Assembly: GCF_003581615.1 (NCBI RefSeq)
Contig: NZ_QXFH01000077.1
Location: 7,501-71,500, forward strand
Length of the DNA stretch: 64,000 nt
Direction: 5' to 3'
Source of the DNA: Flagellimonas lutimaris
GTDB taxonomy: Bacteria > Bacteroidota > Bacteroidia > Flavobacteriales > Flavobacteriaceae
Position 1 is the stretch's first letter, and each line of letters begins with the position of its first letter. A program made the translations under genes and the position numbers. Positions 7,762 to 16,640 of the stretch are shown here, piece by piece. Under the pieces are notes generated by a model. It saw only the letters and a program-made list of their open reading frames with translations. It ran no database searches and was not told the origin of the DNA.

Positions 7762-10209
7762 TTAATCCACCATAAAGAGCGCATTGGCAAAGAATAACTT
7801 TCCGTTTTCCCAAAATCCTCGGAACAAAGGATTGTCCACCATATAAACCACTTGACCACGGCCAAAGTTTTCCACTCCGAATACTAGGGATTCCGAAATC
7901 CTTTTCTGTGCCTCAGTTCCAGCAAATCCAGAAAATGGCTTGGTGTTTTGTTCCAGGTATACTGCGTTTCCATTATTGAGGTATTCATAAGCACTGCTTC
8001 CCAGTTTTAAAGAGAAATAGTCCGAGCCATACCCGTAGGCCAATGGATTGGAGTTATCTACTTTGGTTTTAAAGATGGCACCGGTAATCGCTCCTTTAAT
8101 ACGCTCTCTCTCCCAATCTTTATAAGGTTGAGGTGATTTTTCACTGGAATCTTTTGCCATTTTCTTCTTCTTGACCCCGAATCCTTTTTCGCCATCAAGA
8201 GCATCTATGGAACCACCCATGGCAATGATTTTTCCCCCTTGCCTAACCCAATTCTTTAGTTTAGATAATTGGTCTTCATTAAAATGATTGCCATATCGTC
8301 CATCGGGCAACACTAAAATGTTATAATCGTTTAAATCCACTCTATTGGCATAATCATCATCAATAACTGTAAGTGGGTAATGCAGTTGTTGTTCGAAAAA
8401 GTGCCAAATTTCTCCAAAGCGAAGCGTTGAAGTAGGGCCTCCGGATAAAACGGCAACTTTTGGTTTAGTAATCATTTGAATGGATGAAGAACCAAAATCT
8501 TTCCCAGAATCCACAAAACCGGTACGTGTTGGTGTTATATCCTTTTTAAATTTTGTGGCAATGGTTTGCAATGTTTGAATAAAGCCATCCTTGTTTTCGT
8601 TATCCCCTTTGGTGATGATCAAAGTTCCTCGATTAAAAGATTTACCTTCAATAGTAAAGGGATGGTCAGCTTTGCGAACACGAATTCCTTCGTTGAGAAG
8701 GGCCGCCAAAAAGCGCGCATCGTCCATGCTGTTCCAATCAGTTAGGTACGCATAACTACCGTTGCTAATATTGGAGGAAACAGAGGTTTCCTGCATATTT
8801 TGGCTGGAAACTGTGGAAGTTGAGGCAATGGCATCTAACCCATATGCGTAGGGGAGGGACCAAGCCGTGATATCATACGTCAACGAATCCGAAAGTTTGG
8901 CATTTGGTTCAAACAATACCTTTACCAATGTTCCTTTGGGCTGGTCAGTGGAAACCACCATTCCATTTTTATTGATGGACAGGCTTCCGTTGCTACCTGT
9001 GCTGTAACTATGTCCCCTATAAGAACCACTGGTTAGATCGCCATACTCAATGTTGTGTTTTTCCAAAAGTGATTTAAGAGCATTCAATTTGTCCTTGTCA
9101 CCTTTGAGCACGTAGCTTTGGTACTTGAATTCTTTATTCTGGTGAAACTTTCTGAATTCTTCATTTAATTTTTCTGCATTTTGAGAAGATACCTCTACGG
9201 TGGAAAGTCCGGTTGTAAAGTGGTGAGCAATTCGGTCTTTTAAGGTAAGTGTATCGCCAATGGCAGTTTTTACACCAAGACCAGCTCTTCCACTACCGCC
9301 TTGCTCGTAGGTCATTCCAATTGAGCCATTGTAAATAGGATAAGTATCTCCATAACTTGGGTACAACAGGTCAAAAACTTCTTTGGTGAAATAGAACCAT
9401 CCGTTTGCATCAAAATACTTGGCATGATTTCTACCCAAGGTTACCTGAAAATCACGTTGGAAATCGGTAATCACTTCATGATAAGGTTCTGCCGCTGGGG
9501 CAAAATAGTAAGGGTTGTTCACACCTTGTTCATGAAAATCCACATGGATGTGCGGCAACCATTGGTTGAACATTTTTAGCCTTTGCTGGCTTTCTACTTG
9601 TGTAAGCCATGCCCAATCACGATTAAGGTCGAACATATAGTGGTTGCTACGTCCGCTCCACCAACCTTCATGGTGTTCCTTGCTATTGGGGTCAACTTGG
9701 TAAGGTGTGTTTTTATATTGATTATACCAGTTACTGTATCTGTCACGCCCATCAGGATTGATACATGGATCCATAATCACCACAGTATTTTCCAAATAAG
9801 AACTCTTTTTGGTCAAAAGTTCATAAATGGTTTTCATAGAAGCTTCCGTGCTCACACTTTCGTTTCCATGTACGTTATAGCTTAACCAAACAATCGCTTT
9901 TGAAGAATTTCCGGTTCCTTCGGTATCTTTCAAGTGCTCTTGTCGAATGGTTTCCAGATTGGCAAGGTTTTCCGCAGAGGATACGTAGGCCAAGATTAAG
10001 GGCCTGCGCTCGTTGGTTTTACCATAAACTGTAAGTTGCACCCTGTCAGAAGCGGATTCCGCTAAATATTCGTAATAATCCACCACTTCATGATGGCGGG
10101 TAAATTGTGTTCCGAGTTCGTACCCCAAGAATTCCGAAGGGGACTTTAATTGTTGTGCTGATACGGAAATTGATATTAAAAGAATGAGGGAAAATAAAAA
10201 TTTGGTCAT
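7762..10209 (-). CDS. Secreted M14-family zinc carboxypeptidase, large form
   Basis: An 815-residue protein with a signal peptide (MTKFLFSLILLISISVSAQQ). The zinc carboxypeptidase domain occupies about residues 40-340. NVHGNESVSTEA carries the His/Glu zinc ligands, DPCINPDGRDRY and DLNRDW the substrate pocket, HVDFHEQG the third ligand and MTYEQGG the catalytic Glu region. A C-terminal ~350 residues include a class I glutamine-amidotransferase-like fold (VAVLSGG, ILVLPDGRYG, LKNWVRQGGKIIAMGGS), common in this bacterial subgroup. It probably degrades extracellular peptides. It is divergent from bshC with separate promoters. Confidence 0.9.
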   Translation of the reverse strand: MTKFLFSLILLISISVSAQQLKSPSEFLGYELGTQFTRHHEVVDYYEYLAESASDRVQLTVYGKTNERRPLILAYVSSAENLANLETIRQEHLKDTEGTGNSSKAIVWLSYNVHGNESVSTEASMKTIYELLTKKSSYLENTVVIMDPCINPDGRDRYSNWYNQYKNTPYQVDPNSKEHHEGWWSGRSNHYMFDLNRDWAWLTQVESQQRLKMFNQWLPHIHVDFHEQGVNNPYYFAPAAEPYHEVITDFQRDFQVTLGRNHAKYFDANGWFYFTKEVFDLLYPSYGDTYPIYNGSIGMTYEQGGSGRAGLGVKTAIGDTLTLKDRIAHHFTTGLSTVEVSSQNAEKLNEEFRKFHQNKEFKYQSYVLKGDKDKLNALKSLLEKHNIEYGDLTSGSYRGHSYSTGSNGSLSINKNGMVVSTDQPKGTLVKVLFEPNAKLSDSLTYDITAWSLPYAYGLDAIASTSTVSSQNMQETSVSSNISNGSYAYLTDWNSMDDARFLAALLNEGIRVRKADHPFTIEGKSFNRGTLIITKGDNENKDGFIQTLQTIATKFKKDITPTRTGFVDSGKDFGSSSIQMITKPKVAVLSGGPTSTLRFGEIWHFFEQQLHYPLTVIDDDYANRVDLNDYNILVLPDGRYGNHFNEDQLSKLKNWVRQGGKIIAMGGSIDALDGEKGFGVKKKKMAKDSSEKSPQPYKDWERERIKGAITGAIFKTKVDNSNPLAYGYGSDYFSLKLGSSAYEYLNNGNAVYLEQNTKPFSGFAGTEAQKRISESLVFGVENFGRGQVVYMVDNPLFRGFWENGKLFFANALFMVD

Positions 10210-10229
10210 GCTTGGTTAATTAGTTCTAC

Positions 10230-10237
10230 CAAATCTA
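10230..10237 (-). promoter_or_regulatory. -7 box of the M14 peptidase promoter
   Basis: TAGATTTG on the minus strand, an exact TAnnTTTG match 20 bases upstream of the ATG at 10209. Confidence 0.45.
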
Positions 10238-10339
10238 CTAATAATTTGAGCCAGAAACCTAATTTTATCGAGGTCGCCCCATTAAAATTGCATAAAATTC
10301 AATTAACGTATTTTTAGGATGAGAAAAAAAGAAGAGACT

Positions 10340-10347
10340 TATCTTTG
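10340..10347 (+). promoter_or_regulatory. -7 box of the bshC promoter
   Basis: TATCTTTG, an exact TAnnTTTG match, lies 20 bases before the bshC ATG at 10368. Together with 10230-10237 it gives back-to-back promoters in the 158-base divergent gap. Confidence 0.5.
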
Positions 10348-10367
10348 AACACCTCATTACAGTTTGA

Positions 10368-11972
10368 ATGGAAGTAGAATGTATACCCTTTAAGGAGACC
10401 GGTTATTTTTCCCAATTAATTTGTGACTATCTAGACCAAAAAAAAGACTTAACCCCTTTTTTTAACAGATATCCTTTGCCTGAGAATTTTGGTGATCAAA
10501 TCAAAGAGAAGGCGGCCAATTATCCAAAAGGACACCGATCTATCCTAGTTAATTCCTTGAAGAAGCAGTATAAAGGTATTGAAGCTTTCAAGGCGACCCA
10601 AAAAAATATGGATGCGTTGTCCAAGGAGACAACTTTTACGGTGGTCACAGGTCACCAGCTGAATTTATTCACTGGTCCGCTGTACTTCCTATATAAAATT
10701 GTTTCCACGATTAACTTGGCCAAAAAGCTGAACAAAGCGCATCCGGAAAACCATTTTGTGCCCGTTTATTGGATGGCTACCGAAGACCATGATTTTGATG
10801 AAATCAATTATTTCAATCTGCATGGAAAAAAGGTGCTTTGGAACAAAAAAGCATCTGGCGCAGTAGGAAGATTGTCTACAGAAGGGTTGGAAGATGTTTT
10901 TGAAGTATTCGGGGCCGAACTTGGTAATTTGGGACTGACGGAAAGTTTGAAAGAGATTTTCAAAAAAGCATACTTGGAACACTCCACCCTCACCGAGGCC
11001 ACTCGATATCTTGCCAATGCATTGTTTGGAGACCAAGGGCTGGTTATTGTTGATGGGGATGATGCAGAACTGAAGGAATTGTTGGTTCCCTATGCGAAGA
11101 AAGATATTCTAGACCACACACCTTATGATAAAATTTCGGAAACAATCAATGCATTGAGCAATGTTTCGTCCGATTATAACATTCAGGTAAACCCGAGGGA
11201 AATCAATTATTTCTATTTAAAGGATGACTTGCGGGAGCGAATTATCCTAAAAAAAGGGAAATACCACGTAATCAACACGCATATCGATTTTTCCAAGGAA
11301 GAACTCTTAGAAGAGCTTGAGTCACACCCAGAGCGTTTTTCCCCCAACGTGGTCGCACGTCCGTTGTATCAGGAAGTGATTCTACCCAATTTATGCTACA
11401 TAGGTGGAGGAGGGGAGCTTGCCTATTGGTTGGAGCTCAAATCCTATTTTGATGAACTAGGGGTAACATTTCCTATGCTGATGCTTAGAAACTCAGCTTT
11501 GCTGATAACGGAAAAACAATCTGAAAAAGTAGAAAAGATGGGATTGAAAGTATCTCATTTGTTTATGAAGCAACATTCACTTATCAATAAAAAGATACGG
11601 GGTATCTCAAATATTGATATTGATTTTACACCCCAAAAAAGATTATTGGAAGAGCAATTTGAACATATGTACGAATTGGCAGAAAAAACGGATGAAAGTT
11701 TTTTGGGAGCGGTAAAGGCGCAAGAAGTAAAGCAGAAGAAAGGTTTGGATAACCTAGAAAAACGTTTGTTAAGAGCTCAAAAACGAAAATTAAAGGACCA
11801 TGTGGTTAGGTTGACCGAACTTCAAAATAAGTTGTTCCCCAACCAATCCCTGCAAGAGCGACAACTCAACTTCTCTGAAATGTATATGCAAATGGGGGAC
11901 GAATTGCTTCCTATGTTGTTGGATACATTAGATCCTTTTTCCCAAGACTTTACAATTTTAAAGCATAAATAG
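10368..11972 (+). CDS. bshC: Putative cysteine ligase BshC (bacillithiol biosynthesis)
   Basis: A 534-residue BshC, which attaches cysteine to glucosaminyl-malate in the last step of making the thiol bacillithiol. Family blocks are present in order: FFNRYPLPENF near residue 30, VTGHQLNLFTGPLYFLYKI (~90-110), VPVYWMATEDHDFDEI (~127), an EVILPNLCYIGGGGELAYW segment (~340) and a C-terminal coiled coil rich in Lys/Glu (~420-500, dimerisation in the Bacillus enzyme). bshA and bshB are not in the window. It is a single-gene unit with its own promoter. Confidence 0.95.
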   Translation: MEVECIPFKETGYFSQLICDYLDQKKDLTPFFNRYPLPENFGDQIKEKAANYPKGHRSILVNSLKKQYKGIEAFKATQKNMDALSKETTFTVVTGHQLNLFTGPLYFLYKIVSTINLAKKLNKAHPENHFVPVYWMATEDHDFDEINYFNLHGKKVLWNKKASGAVGRLSTEGLEDVFEVFGAELGNLGLTESLKEIFKKAYLEHSTLTEATRYLANALFGDQGLVIVDGDDAELKELLVPYAKKDILDHTPYDKISETINALSNVSSDYNIQVNPREINYFYLKDDLRERIILKKGKYHVINTHIDFSKEELLEELESHPERFSPNVVARPLYQEVILPNLCYIGGGGELAYWLELKSYFDELGVTFPMLMLRNSALLITEKQSEKVEKMGLKVSHLFMKQHSLINKKIRGISNIDIDFTPQKRLLEEQFEHMYELAEKTDESFLGAVKAQEVKQKKGLDNLEKRLLRAQKRKLKDHVVRLTELQNKLFPNQSLQERQLNFSEMYMQMGDELLPMLLDTLDPFSQDFTILKHK

Positions 11973-12003
11973 TGGAGCTAAATCTGCCGGCTGCAGTAGA
12001 AAA

Positions 12004-12029
12004 TTTAATCTTTTTTAAAAAAGATTAAA
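12004..12029. repeat. 26-bp perfect AT-rich palindrome after bshC
   Basis: A perfect palindrome built from TTTAATC, a T6A6 core and GATTAAA, 31 bases after the bshC stop. As RNA it would form an A/U-rich hairpin; a clear U-tract does not follow. It may slow or end bshC transcription, or bind a dimeric protein. Confidence 0.5.
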
Positions 12030-12071
12030 ACCAAGGTAGGGTATTTTCTTACTTGGTTGTTCTATACTTGA

Positions 12072-12178
12072 AAATTGCTATGAAAAAGTAAATATTTTGA
12101 GTTGGTTAACTCATATGTTTAGGTTGGTTTTGATTTTATTGAAAAGCCCCGGAGTGGTTCCCGGGGCTTTTTGCTTTT
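12072..12178 (+). ncRNA. Possible small RNA or long bshC 3' UTR
   Basis: A box close to the -7 consensus (TATACTTG, 12063-12070, one mismatch) is followed by about 100 bases with no frame, a stem-loop (TGAGTT/AACTCA, 12098-12113) and a strong terminator (12142-12178). The gene beyond converges, so this stretch serves no downstream gene. No good -33 element was seen. Read-through from bshC explains it equally well. Confidence 0.2.
12142..12178. terminator. Strong bidirectional intrinsic terminator
   Basis: The stem AAAAGCCCCGG (12142-12152) pairs perfectly with CCGGGGCTTTT (12161-12171) around an 8-base loop, with a T-rich tail on the + strand and an A/T run giving U's on the other. It separates bshC from the convergent lipoprotein gene. 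Confidence 0.85.
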
Positions 12179-12209
12179 TACAGGTTTATGTTTGTTTAGA
12201 GCTTAATTT

Positions 12210-14486
12210 TTATTGATTTTGTTTGGTTCTGGCTTTTGCATCTTCCATAAGTTTGTTTAGAGCACCATTGGCATTACAGTCACCAATCTCTGGTCTTGAT
12301 ACTTCAATCAGTTCATTCTTATCGAAAATATTAAAACTGCCTACTTCTTTCTCCTCCCCATTGATGATGATAAAATGAGCAAATTCCTTGGTGTCGTGGT
12401 TGTATGTAAATCCTGCTCCACCAATGCCATTGGTAAGTTCCTGAACACACGCCTCCACGTTATCCTTTAGACCTTCCAACTCTTCCACTGTTGGCAACTG
12501 GTCAACAATGTCCTGTGCTTCTATCCGAATGCCATCCGCCTCTTCAATATATTTAACATTATCCGCAGCCTCCAAGAGTTGTGCTTTTTGACTGCTTGTT
12601 AGTACGGTCTCATTAATGGTTACACTTCTTGATGCAGTCATGGTCCAGAGGTCGCCACATCCAAAAGTGGGATGCCCATGGATTATGGTTACCGAAAATG
12701 TCCTGTTGATTCTATCTAAACTGGCCAAATCGCGCAAGGCGGCTTCCAATTCGATTCTTGTTGTAGCATTGTCGTTAGATTCATTGACTGCATTGCGTAA
12801 CCTTGTCAACGCATTTCTGTGTCCCCGGACAATGGCATCGATCTGTCCGGAAAGATTATCGCTGCAAAGTATTCTGTTATTATCGCTCAAATAGGAATTG
12901 ATTGTATTCCTTCCTGTGGTTATTCCTGCATCAACAGCATCATCAATGGCAGCATCTGCTTGATCAATGATTCCAGGCAAAGCAGCCCTCAAACCTCTTA
13001 AACTGAGTTCCAAATCATATTGCGTCTCTGCATCTTCAAGTTCCTGTATTGCATTTTGTGTAGTTTCAATGGCTGCATCGATTTGAGAAGTTACTGTCTC
13101 AGAGATGCCATCGGAAAAATTATCGGGCTTTGTAGCAATGCATTTGGTTTCATTTGTGGTGAAGACGGCTGATGCACCCCAAACATCGTCACCCGAATAT
13201 ACTTCCCCTTGCATGGTAAAGGCCTCTGGCGTTGCCCTTACAGAACCCTCCATACCTTGGTTGCCGGTGGGCATTTGGATGTCAAAGGATCCGGATAATC
13301 CAATATCGAAGTTGCCCGTTTGTTCCACAAAGCCATAGGCATTCATGTCTCCATCGGGCATTAGCGGAATGAAATCTGGCCACCAGGATAAATCGGGGTC
13401 AACCAAACCATTAATAAAGGCTTTGGCTGTTACACCATCGTTGGTGGAAGCTTCAGCAACCACTGCTGCACTGCCCGAACCAATTGGAAATCCAAACGAT
13501 ATGAAAGAGGTTATTTCCATGGATAAGTCAAGTTTACCATTGATGCCTGCCCGATAGTTTACCCCAAAATCCGACTCCATTGGCTCGTTAAAATCAAGAT
13601 CAGCACTGAAACCCCTGTTTTGGTAATACATACCGGAAGCTTTCAATAATTTAAATAATGAAACTGTTCCACCGGTCACCTGATTGGCTTGGAACGAAAC
13701 GACATTCCCTTGCACCGGATTGGTAGGTTCGTACATAAAGTTGGAGCCAAAGGACCCTCCAAAACTTACACTGGACAATTTGTTATGGCTTGAACTGCTG
13801 TCCCCGTTGGAATTGTCGCTGTTGTTATCGTCGCCACCCAGGGCATCACCTCCTAATGAAAAGAAGAACATGGGGTCTGTATAATCTGCAATGAATGTAA
13901 TATGTCCGCCCACAGGTGCCTCTATGGAGAGCGGTTTATGAGCGTCGGGATCGTTATTGACTCCAAGTTTTAATTCCAATCCAGCTGAAACTGCAAAAAC
14001 AAAATAAGAGCGTTCATCCACCAGTTTAATTTCAAAATCACGATTCTCATTCAGAAATTTACCTGTAAAGAATCCAATATCTGCTTGAACAGGTGTCTCA
14101 AATTCAAAGTAGTTGGTAGGTGCAGGTATTTCTGAGGTGCCGCTGATACTTTTTAGCGTGCCATCATCATTAAATTGAACATCGAGGTCTGCTTTGGCAA
14201 AAACGATGGTTTCTTCCTCGGTGTTCAGGGTAAGGGAACCGTCAACAAGATAACCGTTTGCCGTTTCCGTTACAGTTCCCTCAGGGTTCAGGTCATCATC
14301 TGTTATTGCATCACCGGTGTCTACACTGGTACATTGATCAGGGCATTGATTGGGGTTGCCACAAGGATTTTCTTCGCAAGGGTCGTTAGCGATAGGTTCT
14401 ATTCCACTTTCTTTTCCGCAGGAAACAGTCAATGCCACTAAGAACAATAGGCAAATTCTATTCAATGGTTTTAGTTTTGTTTTCAT
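12210..14486 (-). CDS. Large lipoprotein of unknown function
   Basis: A 758-residue lipoprotein from the ATG at 14486. That start gives MKTKLKPLNRICLLFLVALT followed by the lipobox VSCGKES; an upstream in-frame ATG at 14585 would put 33 odd residues before the signal. The mature N-terminus is Cys/Pro-rich (CEENPCGNPNQCPDQC). Residues ~60-420 are beta-rich with Gly/Asn/Ser stretches. Residues ~460-610 are two similar helical segments (SQIDAAIETTQNAIQEL and GQIDAIVRGHRNALTRL, each followed by ELE.ALR.L), an internal duplication. I do not recognise the family. The long leader and the repeat sites upstream suggest strong regulation, probably by the neighbouring TPR-LuxR protein. Confidence 0.8.
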   Translation of the reverse strand: MKTKLKPLNRICLLFLVALTVSCGKESGIEPIANDPCEENPCGNPNQCPDQCTSVDTGDAITDDDLNPEGTVTETANGYLVDGSLTLNTEEETIVFAKADLDVQFNDDGTLKSISGTSEIPAPTNYFEFETPVQADIGFFTGKFLNENRDFEIKLVDERSYFVFAVSAGLELKLGVNNDPDAHKPLSIEAPVGGHITFIADYTDPMFFFSLGGDALGGDDNNSDNSNGDSSSSHNKLSSVSFGGSFGSNFMYEPTNPVQGNVVSFQANQVTGGTVSLFKLLKASGMYYQNRGFSADLDFNEPMESDFGVNYRAGINGKLDLSMEITSFISFGFPIGSGSAAVVAEASTNDGVTAKAFINGLVDPDLSWWPDFIPLMPDGDMNAYGFVEQTGNFDIGLSGSFDIQMPTGNQGMEGSVRATPEAFTMQGEVYSGDDVWGASAVFTTNETKCIATKPDNFSDGISETVTSQIDAAIETTQNAIQELEDAETQYDLELSLRGLRAALPGIIDQADAAIDDAVDAGITTGRNTINSYLSDNNRILCSDNLSGQIDAIVRGHRNALTRLRNAVNESNDNATTRIELEAALRDLASLDRINRTFSVTIIHGHPTFGCGDLWTMTASRSVTINETVLTSSQKAQLLEAADNVKYIEEADGIRIEAQDIVDQLPTVEELEGLKDNVEACVQELTNGIGGAGFTYNHDTKEFAHFIIINGEEKEVGSFNIFDKNELIEVSRPEIGDCNANGALNKLMEDAKARTKQNQ

Positions 14487-14518
14487 CTTTTTTTGTTTTG
14501 TGGTTGAATGTGATTGCT

Positions 14519-14577
14519 GTTTTGTGTGACTTACTCGGTAACAGTCTGCAGCCCTTAGCCGAGCAAGACCACAAAAC
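14519..14577 (-). promoter_or_regulatory. Nested stem-loop in the lipoprotein mRNA leader
   Basis: The outer arms GTTTTGTG/CACAAAAC (14570-14577 with 14519-14526) and inner arms CTCGG/CCGAG (14559-14563 with 14534-14538) form a nested hairpin within the ~107-base leader between the predicted transcription start and the ATG at 14486. No T-tract follows, so it is not a simple terminator. It may stabilise the mRNA or control translation. Confidence 0.4.
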
Positions 14578-14598
14578 GGTGTCAAAAGCTTGACGAAA

Positions 14599-14606
14599 CA
14601 AACATA
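14599..14606 (-). promoter_or_regulatory. -7 box of the lipoprotein gene promoter
   Basis: TATGTTTG on the minus strand matches TAnnTTTG exactly. No TTG is found at the -33 distance, which is typical of promoters that need an activator. A direct repeat lies 34-82 bases further upstream. Confidence 0.45.
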
Positions 14607-14640
14607 AAGCGCTGATTTTGAGGGTGAAAATGATCAGGGG

Positions 14641-14688
14641 GGACAAAGGGTGGACATCCCAAAAATATGGGTGGGACAAGAAGTGGAC
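14641..14688 (-). promoter_or_regulatory. Direct repeat, likely operator for the TPR-LuxR regulator
   Basis: On the minus strand GTCCACTTCTTGTCC (14688-14674) and GTCCACCCTTTGTCC (14655-14641) agree at 12 of 15 positions, and similarity continues into CC-rich flanks. They start 33 bp apart, about three helical turns, so both face the same side of DNA. They sit upstream of the -7 box at the place expected of an activator site. The regulator assignment is by proximity. Confidence 0.4.
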
Positions 14689-14701
14689 GTGCAATAAGCC
14701 C

Positions 14702-16549
14702 TTATAGGCTCAAGACCAGGTCCTGGAGTGAATCTTCTGTTTGGATATTAAGTTTTTTGCGAAGACGGTAACGTGCTTTTTTAATTCCCTCGTGCGAAAT
14801 ATTCAGCATATTGGCAATCTCTTTTGAGGAAAGGTTCATTTTAAGTAATGCCAATAAACGTAGTTCATTCGGTGTAACTTCTGGAAAACGGGCTTTTACA
14901 TTGCTATTGAAATCTTTATGGACCTCTTCGAAATACCTAGAAAAGTTTTTCCAGTTATTATCATCCTGTAAATCAAAATCAATGGTCCGAATAAGGTTTT
15001 GGTATCCAGTTTTAACAGACTCTTCTTTTTTTAATGCTTCGGCCTTTTGCTTTATACTTTCCAATACCTCATTCTTTTTGGCCAAGTGCAAGGCGTGGGT
15101 TGTCAGTTCCTTCTTTTTAAAATCAAGTTCGGCATCTAGCTTTGCCTTTTCAGCTTTATTTCTTTTTAATTTTTGTCGGACTCCATAAAACCCAAATCCA
15201 AATACCAACACCGAAAGTCCCAAGCCTCCGCCCAAAAGGTATTTTTGAAGTTTGCTCACTTTTGCTTCTTGTTCCAAAAGGGCAATTTGCTGTTCTTTTT
15301 TCTCGGTTTCATATATAGTGCGCAACTCTTCAATTTGTTGCGATTTTGTGGAGTTAAAAATAGAATCGTTTAAAATTATGAACTGCTTTTTGTCTTCAAG
15401 TGCTTTTTGATATTGACCATTGAGTTCATAAGCTAGGGAACGTCCCTTGTATCCATCCTTTAGCTCGACTAAACTTTTTATGGAATTAGCCAGTTGAATG
15501 GCTTCGGTATGGTGTTTTATGGATTCCAAAGGTTCGTTTTTTTCCAATGATAAACTTCCCAGCTCATTCAAGGAACTTACACTGTTGTTAGCTGTTGTTT
15601 TACCAAGGTCGATACTTTTCTTTAGAAATTGCTCCGCTAGGTCAAGATTACCTTTTTTACGATTGGCCAAACCTAGATTATGGTAGCAGATGGCTTCAAA
15701 GCCTTTTCTTCCAGAATTTATCGAGATTTCCAAACTTTTTTTGAAATGCTCAATTCCCTTATCAATATTGTCAAGGCCTAAATATGCATAGCCAATTTCG
15801 GTATGTGTGATGCACGCCCAAAGGTGATTCTCTTGGTCTTCAAAAATTTCCAGCCCTTCCATTAGAGGCTCTAAGGCAGCTTCATCGTTCCCGCGCAAAC
15901 TTTCAATTCTTCCCACCCCTACCAACATGTCTGCACGTTGTCTTGGATGTGGTTTTTTTAAAGAATCTAATCCACTAAGACCAGCTAGCATATGTTTTAT
16001 TCCCAATTCGTAAACCCCTTTATCCATATAGATGGTTGCAATCTCTCTATTGGTTTCAGCAATACGAATACCACTTTTCATATCTATCGCGGTTTGCATT
16101 ACATTCTCATATAAGGCAATGGATTTATCAAAGTTTCCTGACAGTTGCTCTACCTTGGCAAGACCATTGAGGGTTTTAAACATTCCAGCCTTGTTTTTGA
16201 TAGTTTCCCAGATAGGTTTGGCAAGTTGGAAGTAATATCTAGCGGAATCAAAAGAGTAGGTACGACGATGATAATTGCCATAATTATATAGTGCGTCACC
16301 TTCACCTTTTTGATAATCGAATGCCTTGGATAACCGAAGTTGCTCTTTCACGTATGGCAAAACGTCCTCTGGCTTCTTTTTTTGAAATACTTCGTAATAG
16401 AGATGGTCTAGCGTTTCAATTTTATCGATGCCCTCGCTTTGGTTTTGATAAACCGTAAGAAGACTATCGAGTGTTGAATCCTTTTGTGCAAATAAAAGAT
16501 TGGTCGAAAGCAAAAGAAGGCCACCCAAAACGTGGGATATGGTTTTCAT
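14702..16549 (-). CDS. TPR-domain transmembrane regulator with LuxR-type HTH
   Basis: A 615-residue protein from the ATG at 16549, the start that leaves a clean signal peptide (MKTISHVLGGLLLLSTNLLFAQ). The periplasmic part (~25-410) holds about seven tetratricopeptide repeats (for example AICYHNLGLANRKKGNLDLA). Then come a coiled coil, one membrane helix (GGGLGLSVLVFGFGFYGV, ~440-458), a second coiled coil and a cytoplasmic LuxR-type HTH at ~555-610 (VTPNELRLLALLKMNLSSKE, then IANMLNISHEGIKKARYRLR). This layout is common in Bacteroidota and senses envelope signals without a kinase. It lies just upstream of the lipoprotein gene and may activate it. Confidence 0.88.
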   Translation of the reverse strand: MKTISHVLGGLLLLSTNLLFAQKDSTLDSLLTVYQNQSEGIDKIETLDHLYYEVFQKKKPEDVLPYVKEQLRLSKAFDYQKGEGDALYNYGNYHRRTYSFDSARYYFQLAKPIWETIKNKAGMFKTLNGLAKVEQLSGNFDKSIALYENVMQTAIDMKSGIRIAETNREIATIYMDKGVYELGIKHMLAGLSGLDSLKKPHPRQRADMLVGVGRIESLRGNDEAALEPLMEGLEIFEDQENHLWACITHTEIGYAYLGLDNIDKGIEHFKKSLEISINSGRKGFEAICYHNLGLANRKKGNLDLAEQFLKKSIDLGKTTANNSVSSLNELGSLSLEKNEPLESIKHHTEAIQLANSIKSLVELKDGYKGRSLAYELNGQYQKALEDKKQFIILNDSIFNSTKSQQIEELRTIYETEKKEQQIALLEQEAKVSKLQKYLLGGGLGLSVLVFGFGFYGVRQKLKRNKAEKAKLDAELDFKKKELTTHALHLAKKNEVLESIKQKAEALKKEESVKTGYQNLIRTIDFDLQDDNNWKNFSRYFEEVHKDFNSNVKARFPEVTPNELRLLALLKMNLSSKEIANMLNISHEGIKKARYRLRKKLNIQTEDSLQDLVLSL

Positions 16550-16640
16550 GGAGGCTGATTTGCTAACTAAAATAAACATTTTAGCCCAACTTTTTGAAAA
16601 AGAGAGGTTTGAGCTATTGAAGGATGCTTTGATGAATTTT

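Noticed and set aside
14486..14585. Extending the unknown lipoprotein 33 codons upstream to the ATG at 14585
   Set aside because: The added residues would precede an intact lipoprotein signal and would lie over the leader stem-loop; the ATG at 14486 fits better.
16590..16602. CTTTTTGAAAAAG palindrome between the TPR regulator and pgmB as a terminator
   Set aside because: The loop would be a single base and the stem is A/U only.
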